A stretch of 64,000 nt of DNA from Actinoallomurus spadix (GCF_024055725.1 NZ_JAMXMX010000003.1:341845-405844), one strand, 5' to 3'. Shown: positions 32,675 through 40,633, counted from the stretch's first letter. Notes: generated by a model not told the origin, from the sequence alone. Translations and numbers: made by a program.

Positions 32675-34372
32675 TCAGCGCGGCCCGTCCGGTCCGAGCC
32701 CGTCGGGCAGGTGCATGCGGGCCATCGCACGCTCGGTGCGGTCGGGGATCCGCCCGGGGGTGAGCAGCGACACCGCCACGGTCACCGCGAACGCCAGCGG
32801 GACCGTGACGATCGCCGGCTGCTCGACGAGGGTCCCCAGCCAGCCGGAGCCCGGCCCGGGGTCACCGAGCACCCGCGCCAGCCCGGCGGCGGTCGCCGGC
32901 ACGCCGCCCGCGAGGATCCCGGCCGTCGCGGCGGCCGGAGTGAGACGCCGCCACCACACCCCCAGGACGAGCAGCGGCGCCAGCGACGAGGCCGCGACGG
33001 CGAACGCGACGGTCACCAGCGCCGCCGACTGAGGACTGCAGGCCCAGGGCGCGACCAGGAGGGGCACGGCCACCGCGACCAGGACGGCGGCGCGGAAGCC
33101 GCGCGCTCCCCCGCCCAGCCCCTGGGCGATGCTGCCCGACACGGCGACCACGACGCCGCAGGAGGTGGAGGTGAAGGCGGCGAACGCGCCGGTCGCGACC
33201 AGCGCGGTGAGCAGGTCCCCGGTGACGCCGGGGAGCATCCGCTGCGGCAGCAGGAGCAGCGTCGCGTCGGTCTCCCCGGTCATCAGCAGCTCCGGCGTGT
33301 AGAGCCGGCCGAGGGTGCCGAAGAGCGCCGGGAACAGCGAGAACACCGCCAGCATGAGGACGACGAGCCCGGCCGTGCGCCGGGCGGCGCTCCCGCAGGA
33401 GTTGGTGTAGAACCGCACCGTGATCTGCGGTAAGCCCATCGTGCCGAGGATCGTCGCGAGGAGCACGGAGTAGGTCGCGGCCAGCGGGTGTTCGCGGCCG
33501 CCCGCGAACGGCGTCGCCCAGCGGTCGCCGCGCAGCAGCGCGATCCGCGACGTGTGCGGCACCGGCGACCCTGCGGGGAACCGCATCCGGGTGCCGGCGC
33601 GCACCTGGTGCCGGCCCGCCGCGAGGCGCAGCCGTTCACCGTCGTGGCGGCGGCCGTCGAGGACGCCGGTGACCGCGACGACGGCCGGGGCGGTCAGGTG
33701 GATGCCCGCGGCCGTGTCGGCGGTGACGGTCGTGTCACGGTGGAAGTAGGGCGGCCTGGCCGCGTCGGCGTCGTTCTGCAGCCGCCAGACGGCGATGAAG
33801 ACCAGCGCGGGGATGGTGACGGCCGTCAGCTTCAGCCAGAACTGCACGGCCTGCACGCCGGTGATGCTCCGCACCCCGCCCGGCAGGACGAGGACGACCA
33901 CCGCCGCCACGACGACGAGCCAGCCCATCCACACGGGCAGCCCGCTGATCACCGACAGCGTCACTCCGGCGCCCTGGAACTGGGGCAGCAGGTAGAACCA
34001 GCCGATGACGAGCACGCACGCGCTGACGGCGCGGCGGACCCGCCGTGAGCCCAGCCGCCATTCGGCGAAGTCCGACACGGTGTACGCGCCGGAGCGCCGC
34101 AGCGGGGCCGTGACGAGGGCGAGCAGCACGACGTGGCCGGCGGCGGCGCCGATCGGCAGCCACAGCATGTCGGCGCCGTACGCGAGGACGAGACCGGCCA
34201 TGCCGAGGAAGGCCGCGGCGGAGACGTACTCGCCGCTGATCGCCGAGGCGTTCCACCAGGGTGACACCTCACGGGCGGCGGTGTAGAGGCCGGACGCCCG
34301 CGCGGGCCCGCCCCGTGCCGGCACGGCCGCCAGCGAGGCGATGAGCAGGGCCATCGCGAGCATCGTGATCAT
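32675..34372 (-). CDS. Sodium:solute symporter family transporter (acetate/carboxylate type)
   Basis: A 565-residue polytopic membrane protein of the SSS family, closest in style to ActP/MctP carboxylate permeases. Recognisable are 'SAISGEYVSAAAFLGMAGLV', 'YTVSDFAEWRLGSRRVRR' and 'GTMGLPQITVRFYTN'. A hydrophilic insert of about 90 residues (roughly 220-310) lies between two membrane segments. I chose the ATG at 34372, preceded by GAGGAG, over an open frame extending to 34558. It is the last gene of a four-gene operon with a small membrane protein and a LytTR-type two-component system. The substrate is inferred only from family. Confidence 0.88.
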   Translation of the reverse strand: MITMLAMALLIASLAAVPARGGPARASGLYTAAREVSPWWNASAISGEYVSAAAFLGMAGLVLAYGADMLWLPIGAAAGHVVLLALVTAPLRRSGAYTVSDFAEWRLGSRRVRRAVSACVLVIGWFYLLPQFQGAGVTLSVISGLPVWMGWLVVVAAVVVLVLPGGVRSITGVQAVQFWLKLTAVTIPALVFIAVWRLQNDADAARPPYFHRDTTVTADTAAGIHLTAPAVVAVTGVLDGRRHDGERLRLAAGRHQVRAGTRMRFPAGSPVPHTSRIALLRGDRWATPFAGGREHPLAATYSVLLATILGTMGLPQITVRFYTNSCGSAARRTAGLVVLMLAVFSLFPALFGTLGRLYTPELLMTGETDATLLLLPQRMLPGVTGDLLTALVATGAFAAFTSTSCGVVVAVSGSIAQGLGGGARGFRAAVLVAVAVPLLVAPWACSPQSAALVTVAFAVAASSLAPLLVLGVWWRRLTPAAATAGILAGGVPATAAGLARVLGDPGPGSGWLGTLVEQPAIVTVPLAFAVTVAVSLLTPGRIPDRTERAMARMHLPDGLGPDGPR

Positions 34373-34397
34373 TCGTTCTCCTCGGCGCGGGCTCGGG

Positions 34398-34748
34398 TCA
34401 CTCGTGCCGGGCCATCGCCGCGAAGTCCCGTTCGGCCCGCTCGGCCAGGCGTACGTGCCGGCGTGCGACGGCGACCCACACGACGGGCACGACCGCCGAG
34501 AGCACGAGCCAGGGCAGCCGTACGCCGAGGATCCGGATCCGCGACAGCGCGGGCTCACTCGCGAACAGCAGCGGCAGTCCGCCGCTGACCAGCGCGACGA
34601 TGGCGCACGTCAGCGCGGCGTACGCGGCCTGCACGCGCATGAGCGACCGGACGGGCGACGCACCGGCCCCGCCTGAGACCTCGGCCGGGGAGTGCGGCGG
34701 CCGCGCCGACCCGCTCGGCGGGCCGGTGACGGTGACGCGTTCACTCAT
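34398..34748 (-). CDS. Two-helix membrane protein paired with the symporter (DUF485-like)
   Basis: A 116-residue protein with a Pro/Ser-rich N-terminus, two membrane helices ('YAALTCAIVALVSGGLPLLF' and 'LPWLVLSAVVPVVWVAVA') and a basic C-terminal tail. Small two-helix DUF485-type proteins commonly precede ActP-like symporters, and this one has the same place and layout. The ATG overlaps the end of the response-regulator gene by eight bases. Confidence 0.75.
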   Translation of the reverse strand: MSERVTVTGPPSGSARPPHSPAEVSGGAGASPVRSLMRVQAAYAALTCAIVALVSGGLPLLFASEPALSRIRILGVRLPWLVLSAVVPVVWVAVARRHVRLAERAERDFAAMARHE

Positions 34749-35559
34749 CAGACGCCGGCGGCTCATCGGGCGACGGCGGCCGGCCGGGTGATGGCGGCTC
34801 ACCGGGGGACTGCGGCCGCTGCCGGAAGCGGCGGATCAGCAGGTCGCGCACCTCGCGCGTGTGGCGGCGGCTCACCGGCAGCCGCAGGTCCCCGATCTGC
34901 ACGAGGACACGGCCCTCGTCGAAGCGGAGTTCGGTGATGTGCGCGGCGGAGACGAGCGTCTGGCGGTGGATGCGGATGAAACCGGCGTCCTGCCAGCGCT
35001 CGGCGAGCACCGAGAGCGGCATCCGCAGGAGGTAGCTGCCCTCGGCGGTGTGCAGGCGGATGTAGTCGCCGTGCGTCTCGGCGTGGGTCACGTCGGCGCG
35101 GGAGATCAGCCGGGTGCGCCCGCCGAGCTCCACCGGGATCACGTCGTCCGTCTCCGGTTCGCACGGCGGCGCGGTGTCGCGGTGGACGATCTCATCGACG
35201 CGCCGCACGGCCTCGCCGAGGCGGTCGGGGTCGATGGGCTTGAGGAGGTAGTCGACGGCGCCGAACTCGAAGGCGGTGACGGCGTACTCGTCGTGCGCGG
35301 TGACGAAGACGATGGCGGGCGGGGCGGCGAAGCCGGCGACGAGACGGGCGAAGTCGAAGCCGTCGAGCGCCGGCATGCAGATGTCGAGGAAGACCGCGTC
35401 GAGCCGCTCCCCGCTCTTGATCATCCTGCCGATCTCGCGCAGCGCCTCGGCGGCGTCGCGGGCGGGCTTGACGTGCTCGATCCGCGGATGCCGGCGGAGC
35501 AGGTAGGTGAGCTCCTCCAGCGCGGGGGCCTCATCGTCGGCGGCGAGGACGCGGAGCAT
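34741..35559 (-). CDS. LytTR-type response regulator
   Basis: A 272-residue regulator. The N-terminal receiver has the acidic pair 'LAADDEAPALEELTYLLRRH', the phospho-acceptor in 'DAVFLDICMPALDGFDFARL', and the Thr/Lys region 'VFVTAHDEYAVTAFEFGAVD' and 'LLKPIDPDR'. The C-terminal LytTR DNA-binding domain spans about residues 145-245 ('DVTHAETHGDYIRLHTAEGS'). The tail 'SPGEPPSPGRPPSPDEPPAS' is a short Pro-Ser repeat. It follows the kinase gene by 58 bases and probably activates the symporter genes that come after. Confidence 0.93.
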   Translation of the reverse strand: MLRVLAADDEAPALEELTYLLRRHPRIEHVKPARDAAEALREIGRMIKSGERLDAVFLDICMPALDGFDFARLVAGFAAPPAIVFVTAHDEYAVTAFEFGAVDYLLKPIDPDRLGEAVRRVDEIVHRDTAPPCEPETDDVIPVELGGRTRLISRADVTHAETHGDYIRLHTAEGSYLLRMPLSVLAERWQDAGFIRIHRQTLVSAAHITELRFDEGRVLVQIGDLRLPVSRRHTREVRDLLIRRFRQRPQSPGEPPSPGRPPSPDEPPASDE

Positions 35560-35617
35560 GGCAGGAGACTCCCTCTTTTACGCAGAGTATGCAACTCATT
35601 TCACCAAGTAGTTGGTT

Positions 35618-36853
35618 TCAATACCGGGCCTCGACGGCCGTACGACTCTTCGGCACCCGCAGGCTGACCTTCATCCCCGCCCCGACCGCCGTCTGGATGA
35701 CCAGGCCGTACTCCTCTCCATAGACCTGACGCAGGCGGCGGTCGACGTTCACCAGGCCGATGCCGCCGTGCGGTGCGCTCTCCCGACCCTCCTCGAGAAG
35801 GGCCCGGAGTTTCCCGGGATCCATGCCGACCCCGTCGTCCTCCACGCTGAGCGCCGCCTCGGCGCCGGCGTCCCGCGCCAGGATCCGGACGTGCAGACGC
35901 TGGGTGCCACCGCACTGCATGCCGTGCCGGATGGCGTTCTCCACGAGCGGCTGCAGCGACAGGAACGGCACCGCCACGGGAAGCACCTCGGGCGCGATCT
36001 CGACGCTGAACCGCAGCCGCTCGTCTCCGAAGCGCGCCCGTTCCAGGAGGAGGTACCGGTCGATGGACCGCAGCTCCTCGGCCAGCGTCGTGAAGTCGCG
36101 CCGGTCACGGAAGGAGTACCGCGCGAAGTCGGCGAAGTCGAGCAGCAGTTCACGGGCACGCTCGGGATCCGTGCGAACGAAGGACGCGATCGTGCTCAGC
36201 GAGTTGTAGACGAAGTGCGGGGAGATCTGCGCCCGCAGCGCCCGCATCTCCGCCTCCACCAGACGCGTCTTCGACGTCTCCAGCTCGGCGAGCTCCAGCT
36301 GCCCGGAGGCCCACCGGGCGACCTCGCCCAGCGTCTGCAGGCGTTCGTCCCGCACCCCGGCGCCGTACGCCGCCAGGGCCCCGGCGACGCGGCCCTCGAT
36401 GGTCAGCGGCGCGATCACCGCGGCCCGGACGGGACAGCCGGGGTCGCCGCACGCGACCAGCTCCGAGACGGCCACCCGCGGCCGGCCGGTCCCGAGCACC
36501 TGGGCGGCGAGCGGGACCACGGTCGCGGCGTGGGCCTCCCCGGCGCCGTCCCAGGCGAGCAGGCGCCCGGTGTCGGTGACGGCGACGGCCGGTACGCCGA
36601 GGAGCTCCCGCAGGTGGCGGGCCGCCCGCCGTGCCGACTCCTCGGTCAGCCCGGTCCGCAGGGAGGCCGACGTGAGGGAGATGGCGTGCAGGACCGCGAA
36701 CAGCGCCTCCTCGTCCGGCGCGCTCGGCTCGGCGCGCCGGCGCGCCGAGCCGAGCGACCAGCCCGCGGCGGCCGCCATCAGCGCCGCCGTGGCGGCCAGC
36801 ACGGCCTCGGCCGAAATCCCCACCATGACCACAGACGGTAACGCCATCGTCAC
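35618..36853 (-). CDS. LytS-type sensor histidine kinase with GAF domain
   Basis: A 411-residue kinase with one N-terminal membrane helix ('AEAVLAATAALMAAAAGWSL'), a GAF domain (about 45-190, containing 'CGDPGCPVRAAVIAPL'), a His_kinase segment 'ALRAQISPHFVYNSLSTIAS' with the phospho-acceptor His, and an HATPase domain ('QPLVENAIRHGMQ', 'VEDDGVGMD', 'GGIGLVNVDRRL'). It lacks the multi-helix 5TM sensor of classic LytS, so the signal is probably intracellular. It heads the operon with the LytTR regulator and symporter. Confidence 0.92.
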   Translation of the reverse strand: MTMALPSVVMVGISAEAVLAATAALMAAAAGWSLGSARRRAEPSAPDEEALFAVLHAISLTSASLRTGLTEESARRAARHLRELLGVPAVAVTDTGRLLAWDGAGEAHAATVVPLAAQVLGTGRPRVAVSELVACGDPGCPVRAAVIAPLTIEGRVAGALAAYGAGVRDERLQTLGEVARWASGQLELAELETSKTRLVEAEMRALRAQISPHFVYNSLSTIASFVRTDPERARELLLDFADFARYSFRDRRDFTTLAEELRSIDRYLLLERARFGDERLRFSVEIAPEVLPVAVPFLSLQPLVENAIRHGMQCGGTQRLHVRILARDAGAEAALSVEDDGVGMDPGKLRALLEEGRESAPHGGIGLVNVDRRLRQVYGEEYGLVIQTAVGAGMKVSLRVPKSRTAVEARY

Positions 36854-36881
36854 GCAAACGCCGGTATTTCGGCAAGTCCTC

Positions 36882-37475
36882 CTACGCGGGAGGCTGCTCC
36901 TCCTGGTAGGAGTACCGCTGCTCCCGCCAGGGGTCCGCGATGTTGTGGTAGCCCCGTTCCTCCCAGAAGCCCCGGCGGTCCGCGGTGAGGTACTCGATGG
37001 CGCGCACCCACTTCACGCTCTTCCAGCCGTACAGGTGGGGCACCACCATCCGCAGCGGCGCGCCGTGGTCGGGGGTGAGCGGCTCGCCGCCCTGGTGGGT
37101 GGCCAGCAGCGCCTTGTCGTCGAGGAAGTCGCTCATCCGCAGGTTGGCGCTGTAGCCGTACTCCGCCCACACCATGACGTGGGTCGCGTCGCCGGCCGGC
37201 GGCGCCAGCCCGACGAGTGTGGCCGTGAGGATGCCCTCCCAGTCCACGTCGGGCACGGTGAACTTCGTGACGCAGTGGAAGTCGGCGGTCACCCTCCCGC
37301 GCGGCATCGCCTGGACCTCCGGCCAGGTCCAGTGGTACTCCCGCCCCGCCTCGGTGGCGCCGTACACGCGCAGGTCCCAGCGGTCAGGACGGAACCTCGG
37401 CACCGGGCCGTAGTGCAGGACGGGCCAGCCGCGCGGAACGTACTGTCCCGGCGGGAGGCGGTCGTCAGGCCCCAC
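36882..37475 (-). CDS. Sulfite oxidase-like molybdopterin oxidoreductase
   Basis: A 197-residue protein matching the molybdopterin-binding domain of the sulfite oxidase family. The molybdenum-ligand cysteine is in 'TADFHCVTKFTVPDVDWEG', and 'GYSANLRMSDFLDDKALLA' and 'GAPLRMVVPHLYGWKSVKWV' are typical. There is no Tat signal and no haem or dimerisation domain, so it is the short cytoplasmic-looking subfamily. It starts at a GTG (37475) with GAGGG upstream. The physiological substrate is unknown. Confidence 0.88.
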   Translation of the reverse strand: MGPDDRLPPGQYVPRGWPVLHYGPVPRFRPDRWDLRVYGATEAGREYHWTWPEVQAMPRGRVTADFHCVTKFTVPDVDWEGILTATLVGLAPPAGDATHVMVWAEYGYSANLRMSDFLDDKALLATHQGGEPLTPDHGAPLRMVVPHLYGWKSVKWVRAIEYLTADRRGFWEERGYHNIADPWREQRYSYQEEQPPA

Positions 37476-37597
37476 CGCGTCGCCCTCGACTCTCCGAATG
37501 CCCGCTCATGGTCATCGGCCATCCTGCCATCCCCCGCGCGCGGGCCGTGCCGAACCCCTCCGCGCGGGACGCCCGGCGCATCGGCTAGGGTGGCGGT

Positions 37598-37669
37598 ATG
37601 CGCAACGTCTCCTTCTTTACCTATGGCGGGCCCGGGACACGGGTGACTGCCGGAAGGACGCTGCGCTAG
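37598..37669 (+). CDS. Leader peptide of aroF (Phe-Phe-Thr-Tyr)
   Basis: A 23-residue ORF, 'MRNVSFFTYGGPGTRVTAGR' plus 'TLR', lies between a promoter-like TAGGGT (37586-37591, six bases before the ATG) and a strong terminator in front of the DAHP synthase gene. The cluster of Phe, Phe and Tyr codons at positions 6-9 makes it a candidate ribosome-stalling sensor of aromatic amino acid supply. It appears to be leaderless. Confidence 0.7.
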   Translation: MRNVSFFTYGGPGTRVTAGRTLR

Positions 37670-37680
37670 AAGGCAACCAC

Positions 37681-37725
37681 CGACAGATGCCCCGGGCCCG
37701 ATGGGTCCGGGGCATCTGTCGTTTC
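37681..37725 (+). terminator. Attenuator terminator before aroF
   Basis: CGACAGATGCCCCGG (37681-37695) pairs perfectly with CCGGGGCATCTGTCG (37707-37721), extendable by GCCC/GGGT to a 19-bp stem, followed by TTTC. The segment GGGCCCGGG inside the leader peptide (37628-37636) is complementary to CCCGGGCCC in the terminator's left arm (37691-37699), providing an alternative pairing. Confidence 0.85.
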
Positions 37726-37762
37726 AGGCCAAGAACCGACTGTCTCGGGAAGAGGAAGCACC

Positions 37763-38785
37763 ATGGTCGTTGTCATGTCCGCCGACGCGGAGGAAGCCGA
37801 TGTCCAGGCCGTCGTCACGGTCGTCGAGGGCGCGGGCGGCGAGGCGTTCGTCAGCCGGGGCGTCAACCGTACGATCATCGGGCTGGTCGGTGACGTCGAG
37901 CAGTTCGGCACCCTGAACCTCAACGCGCTGCGGGGCGTCAGCGACGTCATCCGGATCTCGGCGCCGTACAAGCTGGTCAGCCGGGAGAACCACCCCGATC
38001 GCTCGGTGGTGCGCGTCGGCGGCGTGCCGATCGGCCCCGGGACCATGACGCTCATCGCCGGGCCGTGCGCGGTCGAGACGCCGGAGCAGACCCTCCAGGC
38101 CGCGCGGATGGCGCAGGCGGCGGGCGCGACCCTGCTGCGCGGCGGTGCGTTCAAGCCGCGCACCTCCCCGTACGCCTTCCAGGGACTCGGCGAGAAGGGC
38201 CTGCGCATTCTGGCCGACGTGCGCGCCGAGACCGGCATGCCCATCGTCACCGAGGTGGTCGACGCGAACGACGTCGAGCTCGTGGCCTCGTACGCCGACA
38301 TGCTCCAGGTCGGCACCCGGAACATGCAGAACTTCGCGCTACTGCAGGCCGTCGGGGGTATCGGCAGGCCCGTCATGCTCAAGCGCGGCATGAACGCCAC
38401 CATCGAGGAGTGGCTGATGGCCGCCGAGTACATCGCCCAGCGCGGCAACCTCGACATCGTGCTGTGCGAGCGCGGCATCCGCACGTTCGAGAAGGCCACC
38501 CGCAACACCCTCGACATCTCGGCCGTCTCCGTCGCGCAGCGGCTGTCGCACCTGCCCGTCATCGTCGACCCGTCCCACTCCGGCGGCCGGCGCGACCTGG
38601 TGCTGCCGCTCACCCGCGCGGCGATCGCCGTCGGCGCCGACGGAGTGATCATCGACGTGCACCCGAGCCCGGAGAGCGCCCTGTGCGATGGCCCGCAGGC
38701 GCTCGTCGACGACGACATGCGCGAGCTCGCCGCCACCGTGCGCGCCCTGCCGCCCATCGTCGGCCGTACCCTCACCACCGTCTGA
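37763..38785 (+). CDS. aroF: 3-deoxy-7-phosphoheptulonate (DAHP) synthase, AroF/AroA type I-beta
   Basis: This enzyme condenses PEP and erythrose 4-phosphate, the entry to the shikimate pathway. The 340-residue protein has an N-terminal ferredoxin-like regulatory domain (about 1-75, 'VVVMSADAEEADVQAVVTVV') and a catalytic barrel with 'LIAGPCAVETPEQTLQAARM', 'LLRGGAFKPRTSPYAFQGLG', 'QNFALLQAVG' and 'VIVDPSHSGGRRDLVLPL'. The N-terminal domain is the site of feedback inhibition in this subgroup. The gene follows a Phe/Tyr leader peptide and terminator, so it is likely controlled by attenuation too. Confidence 0.96.
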   Translation: MVVVMSADAEEADVQAVVTVVEGAGGEAFVSRGVNRTIIGLVGDVEQFGTLNLNALRGVSDVIRISAPYKLVSRENHPDRSVVRVGGVPIGPGTMTLIAGPCAVETPEQTLQAARMAQAAGATLLRGGAFKPRTSPYAFQGLGEKGLRILADVRAETGMPIVTEVVDANDVELVASYADMLQVGTRNMQNFALLQAVGGIGRPVMLKRGMNATIEEWLMAAEYIAQRGNLDIVLCERGIRTFEKATRNTLDISAVSVAQRLSHLPVIVDPSHSGGRRDLVLPLTRAAIAVGADGVIIDVHPSPESALCDGPQALVDDDMRELAATVRALPPIVGRTLTTV

Positions 38786-38789
38786 CCTG

Positions 38790-38822
38790 CGGGGGCGTGC
38801 CGCGGCGCGCTGCGCGCCCCCG
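38790..38822 (+). terminator. Hairpin downstream of aroF
   Basis: CGGGGGCG pairs with CGCCCCCG around a GC-rich 17-base loop, a few bases after the aroF stop. Confidence 0.55.
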
Positions 38823-38879
38823 TCCGCCGCCCGGCACCCCGGCCGTACGCACGAGGACGCGGACGGTAGTCTTCCCGGC

Positions 38880-38921
38880 ATGGCGTACTACACCGCCCAG
38901 CTGGGGCCGCCCCGGTTCTGA
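38880..38921 (+). CDS. Tyr-Tyr leader peptide upstream of the EamA transporter
   Basis: A 13-residue ORF, MAYYTAQLGPPRF, begins seven bases after TAGTCT (38867-38872), so it would be leaderless. A hairpin CCCCGGT-TCTG-ACCGGGG (38910-38927) overlaps its stop codon, and a terminator-like hairpin follows at 38941. This repeats the design of the aroF leader 1.2 kb upstream, with tandem Tyr codons at positions 3 and 4. A role in attenuation is inference. Confidence 0.5.
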   Translation: MAYYTAQLGPPRF

Positions 38922-38940
38922 CCGGGGCCACCACACCTGC

Positions 38941-38965
38941 GCGCCCGGCATCGCCGGGCGCTTCC
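38941..38965 (+). terminator. Terminator-like hairpin before the EamA gene
   Basis: GCGCCCGGC-ATC-GCCGGGCGC followed by TTCCCC, 19 bases after the Tyr-Tyr peptide stop and 80 bases before the transporter start. Confidence 0.65.
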
Positions 38966-39047
38966 CCTGACGCCGCCGCCGAGCGGCTCTTCGGCGCGCC
39001 CCGGATCTCGCGTTCCCTCGAACCGTTCGACATCTGGAGCGTTCTCC

Positions 39048-39956
39048 TTGACCACCACTGAAGTCTCCTCCGCCGCGCCCGCGCGCCGGCGGCTCGGCGG
39101 GTCCGCCGACATCGTCCTGGCCGCGTCCCTGTGGGGCACGACCGGCACCGTCCGCAGCCTCGTCCACGCGAGTCCGGTCGCGGTGGGCGCCGCCCGCCTC
39201 CTCATCGGCGGCGCCTTCCTGTTCGCCGTGGCCGTCCGCGGCGGCGGGCTGCGGCCGCTGCTCGCCCGCGGCTCCCGCACGCGGCTGATCCTCCTGCTCG
39301 GCGCGGCGCTCGTCGCCGTGTACCAGGTGGCGTTCTTCTGCGCCGTCGCCCGTACGGGCGTCGCGACCGGCACCGTCGTCACGATCGGCAGCGGCCCCGT
39401 CTTCGCCGGCCTGCTGTCCCGGGTGCTCCGCATGGGCGCGCTGACCCCGCGCTGGCTGCTCTCCACGGCGGGCGCGGTCGCCGGCTGCGCCGCGCTCACC
39501 CTGGGCGGTCAGGCGGCCGGCGTCGAGCCGGTCGGCGTCGCGCTGGCCCTGATCTCCGGCTTCGGCTACGCGGCGTACGCCACCGTCGCGTCGTATCTGA
39601 TCACCCGGGGCGACGACAGCCGCGCGGTGCTCGGCACGCTGTTCGGCGGGTCCGGGGTGCTGCTCCTGCCGGTGCTCCTCGCGATGGGCCCCGGCTGGCT
39701 GTTCACGGGAACCGGTGCGGCGGCGGCCCTCTACCTCGGCGTGATCACCACCGGCCTCGGCTACCTGTTCTACGGGAGGGGCCTGCGGACGACCCCGGTC
39801 GCCGCCGCCACCACGCTCACCCTGGCCGAGCCGGCGGTCGCGGCGGTCCTGGGCCTGTTCGTCCTCGGCGAGCACCTGAGCGCGCTCGCCCTCGCCGGCC
39901 TGGCCCTCCTCGCCGCCAGCCTGGTCATCCTCACCATGCCGACCCGCTCCCGCTGA
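39048..39956 (+). CDS. EamA/DMT superfamily transporter
   Basis: A 302-residue membrane protein of the drug/metabolite transporter superfamily with about ten helices in two EamA repeats, the first from 'DIVLAASLWGTTGTVRSLVH' and the second from 'VGVALALISGFGYAAYATVA', ending 'EPAVAAVLGLFVLGEHLSAL'. The TTG at 39048 with GGAG upstream starts 'MTTTEVSSAAPARRR'. Members export amino acids or other metabolites (for example YddG for aromatic amino acids), but the substrate here is unknown. It sits behind a Tyr-Tyr leader peptide and two hairpins, and next to aroF. Confidence 0.9.
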   Translation: MTTTEVSSAAPARRRLGGSADIVLAASLWGTTGTVRSLVHASPVAVGAARLLIGGAFLFAVAVRGGGLRPLLARGSRTRLILLLGAALVAVYQVAFFCAVARTGVATGTVVTIGSGPVFAGLLSRVLRMGALTPRWLLSTAGAVAGCAALTLGGQAAGVEPVGVALALISGFGYAAYATVASYLITRGDDSRAVLGTLFGGSGVLLLPVLLAMGPGWLFTGTGAAAALYLGVITTGLGYLFYGRGLRTTPVAAATTLTLAEPAVAAVLGLFVLGEHLSALALAGLALLAASLVILTMPTRSR

Positions 39957-39978
39957 GCCCGCGGCGACGCCGTCTCAC

Positions 39979-40557
39979 TCAGACGGACTCAGGTCGGCCG
40001 CAAGCGGAAGACCTGAGTCCGTCCATCAGGAGGTTCAGCAGGCGAGCGGCCATCGCCTCCTGCTCGGGCGAGCCGGCCACGGTGAAGATGCCGATGAGAG
40101 CGGCGGCGATGTCTCCGGCGGGGACGTCGGCGCGGAGTTCCCCGCTCGCACGGCCGGCGTCGAGGATGTCATCGATGGCCCCGAGCAGCTCGGCCCGGGT
40201 GTGGGCATGGGCGATTTCGCCCGATTCGACCATCGCGAGCAGCGTGTCGAGCATCCCGTTCTTGGTCGCGATCCACTGCCCGAACAGGTCCATCCAGCGT
40301 CGCAGCGCCGCAGGCGGGTCGAGCCGGGCGAGCAGCTCACGGGCACCGGCGGTGAGCCGCGAGACCTGGTCCTGGTAGACGGCGTCGACCAGCGCCTCGC
40401 GGGTGGGGAAGTGCCGGTAGAGAGTGGCGATGCCGACCCCGGCTTCGTTGGCGATCGCGCGCATCGACGGCTCGGCGTCGGCCGAGGCGAACAAGCGGGT
40501 CGCCACGGCCAGCAGCTGTTCGCGGTTGCGGGCCGCGTCCGCCCGCGGTCTACGCAT
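39979..40557 (-). CDS. TetR family transcriptional regulator
   Basis: A 192-residue repressor with an N-terminal TetR helix-turn-helix ('EPSMRAIANEAGVGIATLYR' and 'HFPTREALVDAVYQ') and a ligand-binding C-terminal domain. I prefer the ATG at 40557 ('MRRPRADAARNRE'); a TTG at 40572 is possible. It is divergent from an alcohol dehydrogenase-like gene, and AAACGGA half-sites lie between them. Its last 15 codons form a long hairpin that may act as a terminator for the convergent EamA gene. Confidence 0.93.
   Translation of the reverse strand: MRRPRADAARNREQLLAVATRLFASADAEPSMRAIANEAGVGIATLYRHFPTREALVDAVYQDQVSRLTAGARELLARLDPPAALRRWMDLFGQWIATKNGMLDTLLAMVESGEIAHAHTRAELLGAIDDILDAGRASGELRADVPAGDIAAALIGIFTVAGSPEQEAMAARLLNLLMDGLRSSACGRPESV
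39982..40023. terminator. Long hairpin embedded in the tetR 3' end
   Basis: GACGGACTCAGGTC pairs perfectly with GACCTGAGTCCGTC; inside, CCGC-AA-GCGG continues the stem. It lies 25 bases after the EamA stop and within the coding sequence of the convergent tetR. Confidence 0.65.
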
Positions 40558-40571
40558 CTCTGCGGCGGTCA

Positions 40572-40633
40572 AAACGGATCACGCTCCACTTGTGCTAGAT
40601 TCGGTCTCACCCCAAACGGAGCATAGTCCGTTT
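40572..40633. promoter_or_regulatory. Candidate TetR operators
   Basis: AAACGGA-GCATAG-TCCGTTT (40614-40633) is a perfect inverted repeat between the divergent tetR and dehydrogenase genes, and a third AAACGGA half-site lies at 40572-40578 by the tetR start. Confidence 0.6.

Noticed and set aside
39014..39026. CGAAC-C-GTTCG before the EamA gene as an SOS box
   Set aside because: The spacer is one base and not four, so it does not fit the LexA consensus.
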